A stretch of 64,000 nt of DNA, from NCBI RefSeq assembly GCF_028993615.1, contig NZ_CP118632.1, positions 1,116,001 through 1,180,000 on the forward strand, given 5' to 3'. The notes under the pieces are model-generated. The model was not told the origin of the DNA, did not search any database, and saw only the letters and a program-made list of their open reading frames with translations. Below are positions 38,665 to 48,249 of the stretch, piece after piece (the stretch's first letter is position 1; each line of letters opens with the position of its first letter). Source of the stretch: Herbaspirillum sp. WKF16 (GTDB lineage: Bacteria; Pseudomonadota; Gammaproteobacteria; Burkholderiales; Burkholderiaceae_D). Position numbers and translations under genes: made by a program.

Positions 38665-39435
38665 TCAATCGCGGCCGGCAGGCAGCGCGCGCCGGTAGGC
38701 CGCCGGCGTGGTGGCGCGCAGCTTGCGCATCGCGTTCGACAGCGCGCTCTGGTCGGCGTAGCCGCAACGCAGGGCGATCTCGGACAAGGGCAGGGCGCTG
38801 CCGCGCAGCAGTTCGCAGGCCTGCTTCACGCGCAGCTCGGCCAGCCACGCGCGCGGCGTGGCGCCGGTCTCGCGCTGGAACCATTCATGCAGGCGGCTGG
38901 GGCTGATCGCCGCGGCGACCGCCATGTCCGGCACCGACCATGGCAAGGCCGGTTGCGCTTCCATCTTCGCCATCAGCAGGTGCAGCCGCGATTGCGGACG
39001 CGGCGCCGCCATGGCCAGCGTATCGAGCAGCAGCGGCACCCAGTGCTGCAGCTGCGCCAGCGCCATCTTCTGCTGCTGTTCCAGCATCAGCGCCATGAAA
39101 TCCACCAGCTTGCCGGCCGCCTGCGAGAGCGGCATGAAGGGGCGCGCCGCCAGCTGCTCCAGCAGCGCCGCGCTCGCCATGGCCGGCGCCAGGTCCAGCA
39201 CCAGCGAGCGGTTGGCGCCGGCGGCGCTGGTCGCGTGATCGGCGCCGGGTTCGACGAACACACCGGTGGAGGCGTCGGCTACGCCCTGGCGTCCGGCGAC
39301 GTCCAGCTCCAGCCGCCCGGACAGCGGCAGCACCAGCTGCGGGAAGTCGTGGCGGTGGGCCGGCGATTCATCGCCATAGCTGCGCAGGTGGATGTCCGCG
39401 GGAGCGTGAGGGGAGGGGGAGGCTTGGCTTGCCAT
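38665..39435 (-). CDS. AraC-family transcriptional regulator with cupin sensor
   Basis: A 256-residue DNA-binding protein. Residues ~10-70 form a cupin-like sensor (HRHDFPQLVLPLSGRLEL). Two helix-turn-helix motifs lie at the C-terminus (about 160-250, MAVAAAISPSRLHEWFQRE and LSEIALRCGYADQSALSNAM). Ligand and targets are unknown; its stop is 10 bases from the PhnZ-like gene on the other strand. Confidence 0.88.
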   Translation of the reverse strand: MASQASPSPHAPADIHLRSYGDESPAHRHDFPQLVLPLSGRLELDVAGRQGVADASTGVFVEPGADHATSAAGANRSLVLDLAPAMASAALLEQLAARPFMPLSQAAGKLVDFMALMLEQQQKMALAQLQHWVPLLLDTLAMAAPRPQSRLHLLMAKMEAQPALPWSVPDMAVAAAISPSRLHEWFQRETGATPRAWLAELRVKQACELLRGSALPLSEIALRCGYADQSALSNAMRKLRATTPAAYRRALPAGRD

Positions 39436-39515
39436 GGCAATGACGGCGATGCGATTGGGATGCCGCCATGATAGCCGATGGCCGGGACGGGGAGCCCGGC
39501 GCGGACGACGGAAAA

Positions 39516-39545
39516 GACAAGGCCGCCCGCGGGCGGCCTTGTTGC
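39516..39545. terminator. Terminator downstream of 3-hydroxybutyrate dehydrogenase
   Basis: CAAGGCCGCC-CGCG-GGCGGCCTTG forms a perfect 10-bp stem 18 bases beyond the bdhA stop on the minus strand. T content after it is modest. Confidence 0.6.
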
Positions 39546-39560
39546 GAAGGCCGGCGCGCC

Positions 39561-40343
39561 TTACTGCATGTGCCAGCCGTGGCTGACCACGACCGACTGG
39601 CCGGTCAGCGCATTGGTCGGGAAGGCCGCCAGGAACACCGCGGTCTGGGCCACGTCCTGGGTGGTGGTGAATTCGCCGTCCACGGTGTCCTTGAGCATCA
39701 CCTTCTTGATCACGTCTTCCTCGCTGATGCCGAACTCCTTGGCTTGCTCGGGGATCTGCTTTTCCACCAGCGGGGTGCGCACGAAGCCGGGGCAGATGAC
39801 GTTGGTGCGGATCTTGTCCTTGGCGCCTTCCTTGGCCACCGTCTTGGCCAGGCCCAGCAGGCCGTGCTTGGCGGTGACGTAGGGCGCCTTGAGCGGCGAG
39901 GCCAGGTGCGAGTGCACCGAACCCATATAGATGATGGAGCCGCCGCGGCCTTGCTTGATCATCGCCTTCATCGCCGCGCGCGTGGTCAGGAAGGCGCCGT
40001 CCAGGTGGATCGCCAGCATCTTGCGCCAGTTCTCCAGCGACAGCTCGGCCACCGGGCTGATGATCTGGATGCCGGCGTTGCTGATCATGATGTCCAGGCC
40101 GCCGTAGGTGTTCACGGCGTCGGCCACACCCTTGTCGACCTGGGCTTCGTCGGTCACGTTCATGGCCACGGCCATGGCGGTGCCGCCGTCCTTGACGATC
40201 TCATCGGCGGTGGCCTTGGCGGCCTCCAGTGCGAGGTCGGCGATCACGACCTTGGCGCCTTGCTTCGCGTATTCGACGGCGATCTCCTTGCCGATGCCGC
40301 TGGCCGAGCCGGTGATCAGGGCGACTTTATCCTTGAGTAGCAT
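39561..40343 (-). CDS. bdhA: 3-hydroxybutyrate dehydrogenase
   Basis: A 260-residue short-chain dehydrogenase converting 3-hydroxybutyrate and acetoacetate with NAD, used in polyhydroxybutyrate turnover. Motifs: [12 protein letters not shown] (cofactor loop), SNAGIQ, catalytic Ser in [21 protein letters not shown] with Tyr-x3-Lys, and the family-specific [14 protein letters not shown] and C-terminal SHGWHMQ. The start follows AAAGGAAACAT. Confidence 0.9.
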   Translation of the reverse strand: MLLKDKVALITGSASGIGKEIAVEYAKQGAKVVIADLALEAAKATADEIVKDGGTAMAVAMNVTDEAQVDKGVADAVNTYGGLDIMISNAGIQIISPVAELSLENWRKMLAIHLDGAFLTTRAAMKAMIKQGRGGSIIYMGSVHSHLASPLKAPYVTAKHGLLGLAKTVAKEGAKDKIRTNVICPGFVRTPLVEKQIPEQAKEFGISEEDVIKKVMLKDTVDGEFTTTQDVAQTAVFLAAFPTNALTGQSVVVSHGWHMQ

Positions 40344-40803
40344 ATGTTTCCTTTATTGGTTTGAGTTGATGGACATTGCAAAAACGATGCTGACGACGGG
40401 CTGACAAGCATGTCGGGGCGTCCGGCCAATGGTGCGGCCGGCAAGCCTTTGCCGATCCGCGCCGCCGCGCGCCATGCCGCTTCGATGAAGCCGCCGTGCC
40501 GAAGTTCAGGGGCTCGCATCTCCCGCGGGATCGCTTGCAGCATGGCTTTCCCCGAGCCCGGAATTGTTTCTCCGCCGTCATTGTAACCCTGCCGGCCAGG
40601 CTTGCCCTGCGTTGCCTCAAGGGGCGTAAAACGCCGCGCGCGAAGTGGCATCGATCGTCCGCAAAGTCTTTCTGGCTGCGGGCCCGGAGGTATGCCCGCA
40701 TGATTGCAGGGGACTGTTGTTTTATTCGCAGCCCGGTCATGTGCCTGAAACAATCCATCGTTAGTCTGTGCATCGTTATCCCATGAACCATAAAGGACGA
40801 TGC
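40344..40803. other. 460-base gap between bdhA and olsB with candidate Pho box
   Basis: No gene is supported. The olsB side carries two 7-base blocks in 11-bp phase, CGGTCAT (40734-40740) and CTGAAAC (40745-40751), resembling a Pho box (CTGTCAT repeats) with mismatches. TAGTCT at 40762-40767 lies 10 bases further, the spacing expected of a PhoB-dependent -10. Confidence 0.45.
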
Positions 40804-41571
40804 ATGAGACTGCTTACCATTCCTGCCGATGCCAATCCGAGTTTTTCCAAGCTGAGCTTGAGCCTCGCGAGCACCCCGGAAGAAGTGCGTGAAGTGCAGC
40901 GCTTGCGTTACAAAGTCTTCATCGAAGCCATGAACCTCTCGGCGCTCGCCAACGCCGAAGGCCTCGACAAGGACGAGTTCGACGATTATTGCGATCACCT
41001 GATCGTGCGCGACAGCAAGACCCTGAGCGTGGTCGGCACCTATCGCGTGCTGAGCCCGCACGGCGCGCGCCGCATGGGCAAGTTCTACTCGGAACAGGAG
41101 TTCGACCTCTCGCGCCTGGACAACATCCGCGGCGTGATCGCCGAGGCCGGCCGCGCCTGCATCCACCCCGACTACCGCAGCGGCGGCGTGATCATGATGC
41201 TGTGGGCCGGCCTTGCCGCCTACATGCGCAAGGAGCGCTGCGAATACCTGATGGGCTGCGCCAGCGTGAGCCTGGCCGACGGCGGCCACAACGCCGCCGC
41301 CCTGTACCACGCCTTCAAGGAAAAGAACCTGGCGCCGCCGGATTACCGCGTCGCCCCCAAGCTGCCCTTCCCGATCGACGACCGCGAAGCCGGCCACGAG
41401 CCGCAGATCCCGCCGCTGCTGCGCGGCTACCTGCGCAGCGGCGCATGGGTGTGCGGCGAACCGGCCTGGGATCCCGATTTCCACTCGGCCGACTTCTTCC
41501 TGCTGCTGCCGCTCTCCAAGCTCGACAGCCGCTACGCCCGTCACTATCTCAAGGACACGAGGGCCGCATGA
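40804..41571 (+). CDS. olsB: OlsB-like ornithine N-acyltransferase
   Basis: A 255-residue GNAT-type acyltransferase predicted to transfer a 3-hydroxyacyl group from acyl carrier protein to ornithine, giving lyso-ornithine lipid. Characteristic stretches are EVREVQRLRYKVFIEAM, EAGRACIHPDYRSGGVIMML and the C-terminal RGYLRSGAWVCGEPAWDPDF. The ATG at 40804 follows AAAGGACGATGC. It is the first gene of a three-gene unit, overlapping the next by ATGA. No olsA is seen in the window. Related hemolysin-like acyltransferases cannot be wholly excluded. Confidence 0.82.
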   Translation: MRLLTIPADANPSFSKLSLSLASTPEEVREVQRLRYKVFIEAMNLSALANAEGLDKDEFDDYCDHLIVRDSKTLSVVGTYRVLSPHGARRMGKFYSEQEFDLSRLDNIRGVIAEAGRACIHPDYRSGGVIMMLWAGLAAYMRKERCEYLMGCASVSLADGGHNAAALYHAFKEKNLAPPDYRVAPKLPFPIDDREAGHEPQIPPLLRGYLRSGAWVCGEPAWDPDFHSADFFLLLPLSKLDSRYARHYLKDTRAA

Positions 41572-42458
41572 AACCACGCGAACAGTTCATGGAAAATGCC
41601 CAGGGTCTGTTCGCCGACCCGGGCAACAACAACGAGCACGCGGATGACGACAGCAAGCGCGATCCGCTGCGCTTCCGCACCATCTGGATTTCCGACATCC
41701 ACCTCGGCACCACCGGCTGCCAGGCCGAGCGCCTGCTGGAGTTCCTGCGCGCCACCGAGTCCGAGACCCTGTACCTGGTGGGCGACATCATCGACGGCTG
41801 GCAGTTGAAGCGCCGCTGGTACTGGGACCAGTCGCACAACAACGTGGTGCAGACCGTGCTCAAGAAAGCCAAGAAGGGCACCAACGTGGTGTTCGTCCCG
41901 GGCAACCATGATGAAGTGATCCGCCAGTTCATCGACCTCGACTTCGGCGGCATCAAGATCCGCGATGAGCTGGTGCACGTCACCGCCGACGGCCGTCGCA
42001 TGCTGGTGCTGCACGGCGACCGCTTCGACGGCGTCATCGCCTGCGCCAAGTGGCTGGCCTATGTCGGCGACTCGCTCTACACCATGATCCTCAAGTTCAA
42101 CCAGTGGTTCAACAGCTGGCGCGCGCGCGCCGGACTGCCGTACTGGTCGCTGTCGCAATACCTCAAGTCCAAGGTCAAGAACGCGGTCAGCTACATCACC
42201 TCGTTCGAGGACGCGCTGGCCGACGAAGCCAAGAAGCGCGGGCTGGACGGCGTCATCTGCGGCCACATCCACAAGGCCGAGATCCGCGACATCGGCGGCG
42301 TCGTCTATTGCAACGACGGCGACTGGGTGGAGAGCCTCACCGCCCTGATCGAAGAGCCCGGCGGCGAGCTGCGCCTGGTCACCTGGCAGGAAATCATGCA
42401 ACTCAAGAAGGCGGGAAAAGAAGCCAAGGCCGCGGCCAAGGATCTGGTCCTTGCCTGA
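41568..42458 (+). CDS. PlcP-like metallophosphoesterase
   Basis: A 296-residue calcineurin-like phosphoesterase. Metal-binding motifs are in order: ISDIHLG, VGDIIDG, PGNHDE, VLHGDRFD and GHIHKAE. It resembles LpxH-like UDP-diacylglucosamine hydrolases and the PlcP phospholipases C that release diacylglycerol from phospholipids in phosphate-starved bacteria. Position between olsB and a glycosyltransferase favours PlcP; the length (296) and RRWYWDQSHNNVVQ segment also differ from canonical LpxH. The reaction remains inference. Confidence 0.78.
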   Translation: MKPREQFMENAQGLFADPGNNNEHADDDSKRDPLRFRTIWISDIHLGTTGCQAERLLEFLRATESETLYLVGDIIDGWQLKRRWYWDQSHNNVVQTVLKKAKKGTNVVFVPGNHDEVIRQFIDLDFGGIKIRDELVHVTADGRRMLVLHGDRFDGVIACAKWLAYVGDSLYTMILKFNQWFNSWRARAGLPYWSLSQYLKSKVKNAVSYITSFEDALADEAKKRGLDGVICGHIHKAEIRDIGGVVYCNDGDWVESLTALIEEPGGELRLVTWQEIMQLKKAGKEAKAAAKDLVLA

Positions 42459-42483
42459 CCTCAGCCCCTCAAGTTCAAGTTTT

Positions 42484-43533
42484 ATGCGTATTGCCATCAT
42501 CAGCGACGCGGGAGAACCGCAAGTCAACGGAGTCGTGAATACCTTGCGCTCCACGGTGCGTTGCCTGCGCGCGGCCGGGCATGAAGTCCTGATGCTCACG
42601 CCGCGCGACTTCCGCACCTTCGCCTGCCCGACCTATCCGGAAATCCGCCTGGCCTACCAGCCCTACGCGCGTATCGCGCAGGCGCTCGAGAACTTCCAGC
42701 CGGACTGCATCCACATCGCCACCGAAGGCCCGATGGGCCTGGCCGCGCGACGCTACTGCGTGCGCCGCAAGCTCAATTTCTCCACCGCGTATCACACCCG
42801 CTTCCCGGAGTACCTGGCCGCGCGCAAGCTGCTGCCCAAGGCCATCACCTATCGCCTGCTGCGCTGGTTCCATGGGCGCTCGCAAGCGGTCATGGTGCCC
42901 ACGCCGGCGATGAAGCTGGCGCTGGAGGAAGAGGGCTTCCGCAACGTCGTGCTGTGGGGCCGCGGCGTCGACACCGCGCACTTCCGCCCGGCGGTGGAGG
43001 ACCATGCCTGCATCGAGCGCCCGCTGTACCTGTACGTGGGCCGCGTGGCGGTGGAAAAGAACATCGAGGCCTTCCTCAAGCTGGACCTGCCCGGCACCAA
43101 ATGGGTCGTGGGCGACGGGCCGCAGGCGGAAGAACTGATGCAGCGCTATCCCAAGGTGCGCTTCCTCGGCGCCAAGGGCCACGACGAGCTGCCGGCCTAC
43201 TACAACTGCGCCGACGTGTTCGTCTTCCCCAGCAAGACCGACACCTTCGGGCTGGTGCTGCTGGAAGCCATGGCCTGCGGCATCCCGGTCGCCGCCTATC
43301 CGGTCGAGGGCCCGATCGACGTGGTCGACAACGGCGTCTCCGGCGTGTTGAAGCACGACCTCAAGCAGGCCTGCCTGCAAGCCCTGCGCCTGGACAAGGA
43401 GGTAGTGCGCTCCCACGCCGAACGCCGCTCCTGGGAATCGGCCACGCAGCAGTTCCTGCAGCACCTGCACCTGGCGCGACGCCCGGGGCAGGAGAAGGTC
43501 GCCGGCATCAAGCCGGCGCGCGAGTCGCGCTGA
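42484..43533 (+). CDS. Family 4 glycosyltransferase (Agt-like)
   Basis: A 349-residue GT-B fold glycosyltransferase. The N-terminal domain begins MRIAIISDAGEPQVNGVV; the C-terminal donor domain has LYVGRVAVEKN and DTFGLVLLEAMACGIP (the conserved E-x7-E region). Start ATG at 42484. After a PlcP-like gene this most resembles Agt, which adds glucose or glucuronate to diacylglycerol. Alternative: a mannosyltransferase for another lipid or polysaccharide. Confidence 0.8.
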   Translation: MRIAIISDAGEPQVNGVVNTLRSTVRCLRAAGHEVLMLTPRDFRTFACPTYPEIRLAYQPYARIAQALENFQPDCIHIATEGPMGLAARRYCVRRKLNFSTAYHTRFPEYLAARKLLPKAITYRLLRWFHGRSQAVMVPTPAMKLALEEEGFRNVVLWGRGVDTAHFRPAVEDHACIERPLYLYVGRVAVEKNIEAFLKLDLPGTKWVVGDGPQAEELMQRYPKVRFLGAKGHDELPAYYNCADVFVFPSKTDTFGLVLLEAMACGIPVAAYPVEGPIDVVDNGVSGVLKHDLKQACLQALRLDKEVVRSHAERRSWESATQQFLQHLHLARRPGQEKVAGIKPARESR

Positions 43534-43899
43534 AGGCGGGCGGCCTTCGCCGCCCGCTTGCCTGGCCCGGCGGCGTCCCCATCGTCGCCGGAGCATCTCC
43601 GCGCCCCCGATCATCGGGCCGGCATCGCCGCTTCATCCTCCCGCAAGGCCCGTGCAGCATTTTTGCCACGCGGCATCTTTTCTCCCCGTTGTGCAATTCC
43701 GGCTTTTGCCCGGGCCTCGCCCATCCCTCAGCAACGAGCCTTTGCGCCTGATCGGCTGGACTTTGGAACGGAATTTGCTCAATCGCAAACGTTTATTCGG
43801 GCTTTTGAATTACTTTCGCTCCGGAAACAATCGGGCGGAAGGCAAGGAACATTTCCTCCGCACGGACGGCTTCACTTTTGCAGTAGATAGGGGGATGTA
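43533..43899 (+). other. 366-base gap with hairpin, before the first chemoreceptor
   Basis: GCGGGCGG/CCGCCCGC around 43535-43558 forms a hairpin just after the glycosyltransferase stop, with little T tract, so a weak terminator at best. The rest becomes AT-richer towards 43800 and must contain the chemoreceptor promoter, but I see no clear sigma28 or sigma70 match. Confidence 0.45.
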
Positions 43900-45864
43900 A
43901 TGAAACGCTTGCTTGCCAACATGATGCTCTGGCAGAAATTCGCCTTGCTGGGCCTGCTGGGCGTGATCCTGTTCGGGGTGCCTACGGCCCTGTTCGTCAG
44001 CGGCACCGAAGCGGTGATCACTTCCAAGAAACTGGAGATCGCCGGCGTCGAGCCGGTACGGCGACTGCTGCGCAGCGTGCAGCTGATCCAGCAGCACCGC
44101 GGCATGTCGGCGGTCCTGCTGAGCGGCGACGAGAGCGTGGCGGCGGCGCGCCAGGCCAAGGCCGGCGAAGTCGACCAGGCCCTGCAGGCGCTGGACGAGG
44201 GGCTGGCCGCGGTGCAGAAGGATGAACCCAGGGTGGCGCAGGCGCTGCGCGCGCAGAAGGATGCCTGGATCCAGGTGCGCGACGCGGTGGCGGCCAAGCG
44301 CATTGCCGGGCCGGCCAGCTTTGCCGGGCACAGCGCGGTGGTGGCGGGCATGTTCGAGATCAACAGCCGCCTGCAGGATTACTTCCGGTACACCATCGAC
44401 CCGGACTTCGACAGCACGCAGCTGATCAACGCCGCCTTCGTCGCCATGCCGTCCCTGACCGAAGACCTGGGCCGTTCCCGCGCGCGCGGCGCCGGCCTGC
44501 TGGTCAAGAAGGAGATCAGGACCGAAGACCGGCTTGAACTGGCCGCCATGCTGGAGCGCGCGCGCGACCGCCTGGATGCCGCGCAAAAGGCCTTCGGCAA
44601 GGCGGCGGAGGCCAATCCCGCGCTCAAGGACAAGCTGGGCGAGGCCTTTGCCGGCGCGGGCCGGGCCGGCGAAGGCGCCATCGCGCTGGCGCGCGAGCAG
44701 GTGCTGCTGCCGCAGGAGCTGGGCTACGCGTCGGACGTCTATTTCAAGGCATTCACGGGCGCCATCGACGAGCAGTTCAAGGCCATCGGCCGCATGACCG
44801 AGGTGCTGGCGGCGCAACTGGATGAACAGAACCAGGTGCTGCGCCGCAATCAGATGATGGTGCTGGCGGCGATCTTCCTGCTGGCCGCGGTGGCGGCCTG
44901 GCTGGGCGTGCTGATCACCCGCTCGGTGACCGGTCCCGTGCTGCACTCCATGCACATGGCCAGGCAGGTGGCCGCCTGCGACCTGACCGTGCGCATCCAT
45001 GCGCGCGGCCGCGACGAGACGGCGCAATTGCTGGGTTCGCTCAACGAGATGACCGGCAGCCTGGGCGGCATCGTCGGCAACGTGCGCGACAGCATCGACG
45101 TGATCCAGGTGGCTTCGCGCGAGATCGCCACCGGCAACGCCGACCTGTCGCGCCGCACCGAGTCGCAGGCCGCCAGCCTGGAGGAAACCGCCAGTGCGAT
45201 GGAAGAGCTGACCTCCACCGTGCAGCAGAACGCCGACAACGCGCGCCAAGCCAACCAGCTGGCCGACGCCGCCTCCAAGCTGGCCGCGCGCGGCGGCGAG
45301 GTGGTTGGCGGCGTGGTGCAGACCATGGGCGAGATCAAGGACAGTTCGGCCCGCATCGTCGACATCATCAGCGTGATCGACGGCATCGCCTTCCAGACCA
45401 ATATCCTGGCGCTCAACGCCGCGGTGGAGGCGGCGCGCGCCGGCGAGCAGGGCAGGGGGTTTGCGGTGGTGGCCTCCGAGGTGCGTTCGCTGGCCCAGCG
45501 CAGCGCCACCGCCGCGCGCGAGATCAAGGAGCTGATCGGCGACTCGGTGCAGAAGGTCGATGCCGGCGGCAAGCTGGTCGACGAGGCCGGCGCCACCATG
45601 GGCGAGATCGTCGGCTCGGTGCGCCGGGTGGCCGGCATCATGAGCGAGATCACCTCGGCCAGCCACGAGCAGAGCATCGGCATCGCGCAGGTCAACGATA
45701 CGATCGCGCAGATGGAGGCGATCACCCAGCAGAACGCGGCCCTGGTGGAGGAGGCGGCGGCCGCGGCCGAAAGCTTGCAGAAGCAGGCCGAGTTGTTATG
45801 GAATACGGTGAGCGTGTTCAGGACCGCGGACGGCGACGATGCGCCGCGCTTGCATGCGCACTGA
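43900..45864 (+). CDS. Methyl-accepting chemotaxis protein 1
   Basis: A 654-residue membrane chemoreceptor. Membrane helix 1 is near residues 14-34 ([20 protein letters not shown]) and helix 2 near 320-342. A large periplasmic sensor (~285 residues) lies between, beginning with a helical [21 protein letters not shown] pattern as in nitrate/nitrite-sensing-type domains. HAMP follows, then the signalling domain with hairpin tip [18 protein letters not shown]. The C-terminus ends RLHAH, with no CheR-binding pentapeptide. Ribosome site GGGGG before ATG 43900. Confidence 0.9.
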   Translation: MKRLLANMMLWQKFALLGLLGVILFGVPTALFVSGTEAVITSKKLEIAGVEPVRRLLRSVQLIQQHRGMSAVLLSGDESVAAARQAKAGEVDQALQALDEGLAAVQKDEPRVAQALRAQKDAWIQVRDAVAAKRIAGPASFAGHSAVVAGMFEINSRLQDYFRYTIDPDFDSTQLINAAFVAMPSLTEDLGRSRARGAGLLVKKEIRTEDRLELAAMLERARDRLDAAQKAFGKAAEANPALKDKLGEAFAGAGRAGEGAIALAREQVLLPQELGYASDVYFKAFTGAIDEQFKAIGRMTEVLAAQLDEQNQVLRRNQMMVLAAIFLLAAVAAWLGVLITRSVTGPVLHSMHMARQVAACDLTVRIHARGRDETAQLLGSLNEMTGSLGGIVGNVRDSIDVIQVASREIATGNADLSRRTESQAASLEETASAMEELTSTVQQNADNARQANQLADAASKLAARGGEVVGGVVQTMGEIKDSSARIVDIISVIDGIAFQTNILALNAAVEAARAGEQGRGFAVVASEVRSLAQRSATAAREIKELIGDSVQKVDAGGKLVDEAGATMGEIVGSVRRVAGIMSEITSASHEQSIGIAQVNDTIAQMEAITQQNAALVEEAAAAAESLQKQAELLWNTVSVFRTADGDDAPRLHAH

Positions 45865-46191
45865 ACGCTGTGGCGTGCGCTTGTCGTTTCGTCATCGCCG
45901 ATGTCTTGCGGGAATGACAATGTCGGCCGGCGGAGCCGCCCCGCGAACGCACTCCGGCGGGGCGTCGCGGGGCGGCTGCGCAGGCCGCGCGCGCCCTGAT
46001 TCGGGGCGTGCGCCCCGCTTTGGAAAACTATGCAAAACGCACATGAGCACATGCTGACAAAGCATTGGCTTGCGCCGAGGCGCATCTTCTAAGATGCCGC
46101 TCCACGGCATGGGCAAACGGCCAGCGCGTCCCGGCGCCGCGCCGGTTTGATGTCTGAAATACATCGTCGTTCTTACGGAAAGAGCACATTC
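45865..46191. other. 327-base gap between chemoreceptors 1 and 2
   Basis: Several GC-rich hairpins occur, the clearest CGGGGCG-TG-CGCCCCG at 46003-46018 followed by CTTTGG, a possible weak terminator for receptor 1. No gene and no clear sigma28 promoter seen. Confidence 0.45.
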
Positions 46192-47916
46192 ATGATCCAA
46201 CATCTCAAGATCGGCACCCGCCTGGCCTTCGGCTTTTGCCTCATCCTGCTGTGCGCCGTGGCGCTGCTGGCCATCGGCCTGTGGCGCATGGCGGAGCTGG
46301 AATCCTCCAGCGAATACGTGATCGACAAGAAGGTCGCCGCCATGACCTTCGCGATGAACATGCGCGAGGCCGGCAGCGAACTGGCGCTGGCCCTGCGCAA
46401 GGTGGTCACGCCCACCGATGCCGCCGAAGGCAAGGCCGAGGACGAGCACCTCGGCAAGATCCTGAAGGCCTATGCCGAATTCGAAAAGCAGATCGCCGCG
46501 CTGTCCGATGGCGGCCGCGGCAAGGAGCTGCTGGGCGCGGCCAGCGCCGAAAGCAAGAAGCTCTTCCCCATTGTGGAGAACATTCGCCAGCAGGTGGCCA
46601 GCAACAATTACTTCGACGCCGCCCAGCTGCTCAAGAGCGACTTCCTGCCGGCCCATGAAAAATGGATGGCCAGCGTGGGCGCGCTGGCGGTGTTCCAGCA
46701 GGACGACATGAAGGCGGCCCACGCCGACGCCAAGGACAGCTACCGCAAGGCGCAGGTCGGCATGCTGGTGATCGGCGTGCTGACGCTGGGCCTGGGGCTG
46801 TTCTTCACCTTCGTGATCACCCGTTCCATCGTCAACCCGTTGAAGCGCGCCGGCGGCATCGCCGCTGCCATTTCCAGCGGCGACCTGACGCAGGACTTCG
46901 AGGATCGCGGCCGCGACGAGGCCGCCACCCTGGTCAACGCGCTGGGCTCCATGCAAGCCAACCTCGCCGCGACCTTGAATGAGGTCAAGGAAAGCGCGGC
47001 CGTCATCGCCATCGCCTCGCACGAGATCGCGCGCGGCAACCTGGACCTTTCCAACCGCACCGAATCGCAGGCGTCGAGCCTGGAAGAAACCGCCAGCTCG
47101 ATGGAGCAGCTCACCTCCACCGTGCAGCAGAACGCCGAGAATGCGCGCCAGGCCAACCAGTTGGTGGTCTCGGCCTCCGACTACGCCACCAAGGGCGGCC
47201 GCGTGGTGGGCGACGTGGTGGACACCATGGGCTCGATCAAGGAAAGCTCGCGCAAGATCGTCGACATCATCGGCGTGATCGACGGCATCGCCTTCCAGAC
47301 CAACATCCTGGCGTTGAATGCGGCGGTGGAAGCGGCGCGCGCCGGCGAGCAGGGACGCGGCTTCGCGGTGGTGGCCTCGGAAGTGCGTTCGCTGGCCCAG
47401 CGCAGCGCCACCGCGGCCAAGGAAATCAAGCAGCTCATCAGCGACTCGGTGGACAAGGTCGACGCCGGCGGCAAGCTGGTCGATGAAGCCGGCGCCACCA
47501 TGAGCGAGATCGTCACCTCGGTCAAGCACGTGGCCGACATCATGGGTGAGATCACCGCCGCCAGCCAGGAGCAGAGCGCCGGCATCGCCGAGGTCAACAA
47601 CGCGATTGCGCAGATCGACGAGATCACCCAGCAGAACGCCGCGCTGGTGGAGCAGGCCGCGGCCGCCGCCGAGAGCCTGCAGGAGCAGTCCGACGTGCTG
47701 GCCCACGCGGTCTCGATCTTCCGCCTGAAGATGGCCGCGCCGGCTGCGGCGCTTGCCGTGGCCCCGGTCGCCGCCGCGCCGGCGCGCGCCATCAACCCAT
47801 CCGCTACCATCGAGGTGCAGGCGCGCACGGTGAACCCGGCCGGCCGCTTGCCGGCCGCCGCGCCGGCCAGGAAGCCGGCGCCCTCGGCGCGCGACGACGA
47901 GTTCGAGGAGTTCTGA
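46192..47916 (+). CDS. Methyl-accepting chemotaxis protein 2
   Basis: A 574-residue chemoreceptor. Helix 1 lies at residues ~10-30 ([20 protein letters not shown]), then a four-helix-bundle-type periplasmic sensor of about 155 residues, helix 2 near 190-212 ([20 protein letters not shown]), HAMP and a signalling domain with [18 protein letters not shown]. The extreme C-terminus reads DDEFEEF, fitting the x-[FW]-x-x-[FW] pentapeptide that docks CheR/CheB. ATG 46192 opens the usual short cytoplasmic N-terminus. Confidence 0.92.
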   Translation: MIQHLKIGTRLAFGFCLILLCAVALLAIGLWRMAELESSSEYVIDKKVAAMTFAMNMREAGSELALALRKVVTPTDAAEGKAEDEHLGKILKAYAEFEKQIAALSDGGRGKELLGAASAESKKLFPIVENIRQQVASNNYFDAAQLLKSDFLPAHEKWMASVGALAVFQQDDMKAAHADAKDSYRKAQVGMLVIGVLTLGLGLFFTFVITRSIVNPLKRAGGIAAAISSGDLTQDFEDRGRDEAATLVNALGSMQANLAATLNEVKESAAVIAIASHEIARGNLDLSNRTESQASSLEETASSMEQLTSTVQQNAENARQANQLVVSASDYATKGGRVVGDVVDTMGSIKESSRKIVDIIGVIDGIAFQTNILALNAAVEAARAGEQGRGFAVVASEVRSLAQRSATAAKEIKQLISDSVDKVDAGGKLVDEAGATMSEIVTSVKHVADIMGEITAASQEQSAGIAEVNNAIAQIDEITQQNAALVEQAAAAAESLQEQSDVLAHAVSIFRLKMAAPAAALAVAPVAAAPARAINPSATIEVQARTVNPAGRLPAAAPARKPAPSARDDEFEEF

Positions 47917-47964
47917 GTCGGGGGTGGCTTGCGCCATATTGACTAAGCGTCAAGTTTCGGTGGA

Positions 47965-47998
47965 AGCGCCGCAGCCTCAAGCTGCGGCGCTTTTTCTT
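47965..47998 (+). terminator. Terminator after chemoreceptor 2
   Basis: GCGCCGCAGC-CTCAA-GCTGCGGCGC followed by TTTTTCTTTT. Confidence 0.88.
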
Positions 47999-48037
47999 TT
48001 GCTGTGCCGCTATCGTGACGGATACAGCGATGAGGAC

Positions 48038-48064
48038 TGAAGATTTTCAGAATATTGCCGATAA
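48038..48064 (+). promoter_or_regulatory. Sigma28 (FliA) promoter of chemoreceptor 3
   Basis: TGAAGATT (48038-48045), an 11-base spacer and GCCGATAA (48057-48064) match the flagellar sigma28 consensus TAAAGTTT-N11-GCCGATAA, with an exact -10. It lies about 185 bases upstream of the ATG. Confidence 0.72.
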
Positions 48065-48249
48065 GCTAGAACAGCCGAGGCTTGGTCTGGCATGTCGCGC
48101 GGGGGCGCGACGCCGGGCCGCGCCAGCCAAGTGAGAGAGCGCCATGTTCCGCAGGGAACCGAAGGACGCCGCCGCGGAAGTACACGCGGCCTTGGAGGCT
48201 GTGGCGCGGTCTGCCGCGTTTCCCCTTCATCCACCGGAACACATCATCC

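Noticed and set aside
40571..40592. A second Pho box (GCCGTCATTGTAACCCTGCC) in the bdhA-olsB gap
   Set aside because: The first half resembles CTGTCAT but the second half, 11 bases on, does not, and it is over 200 bases from olsB.
41568..42458. Calling this gene lpxH
   Set aside because: Its neighbours and extra length point to the PlcP-like branch of the same fold, so no lpxH symbol was given; family assignment remains metallophosphoesterase.
46003..46018. Firm terminator after chemoreceptor 1
   Set aside because: The 7-bp stem is clear but only CTTTGG follows, so it is mentioned only within the gap description.
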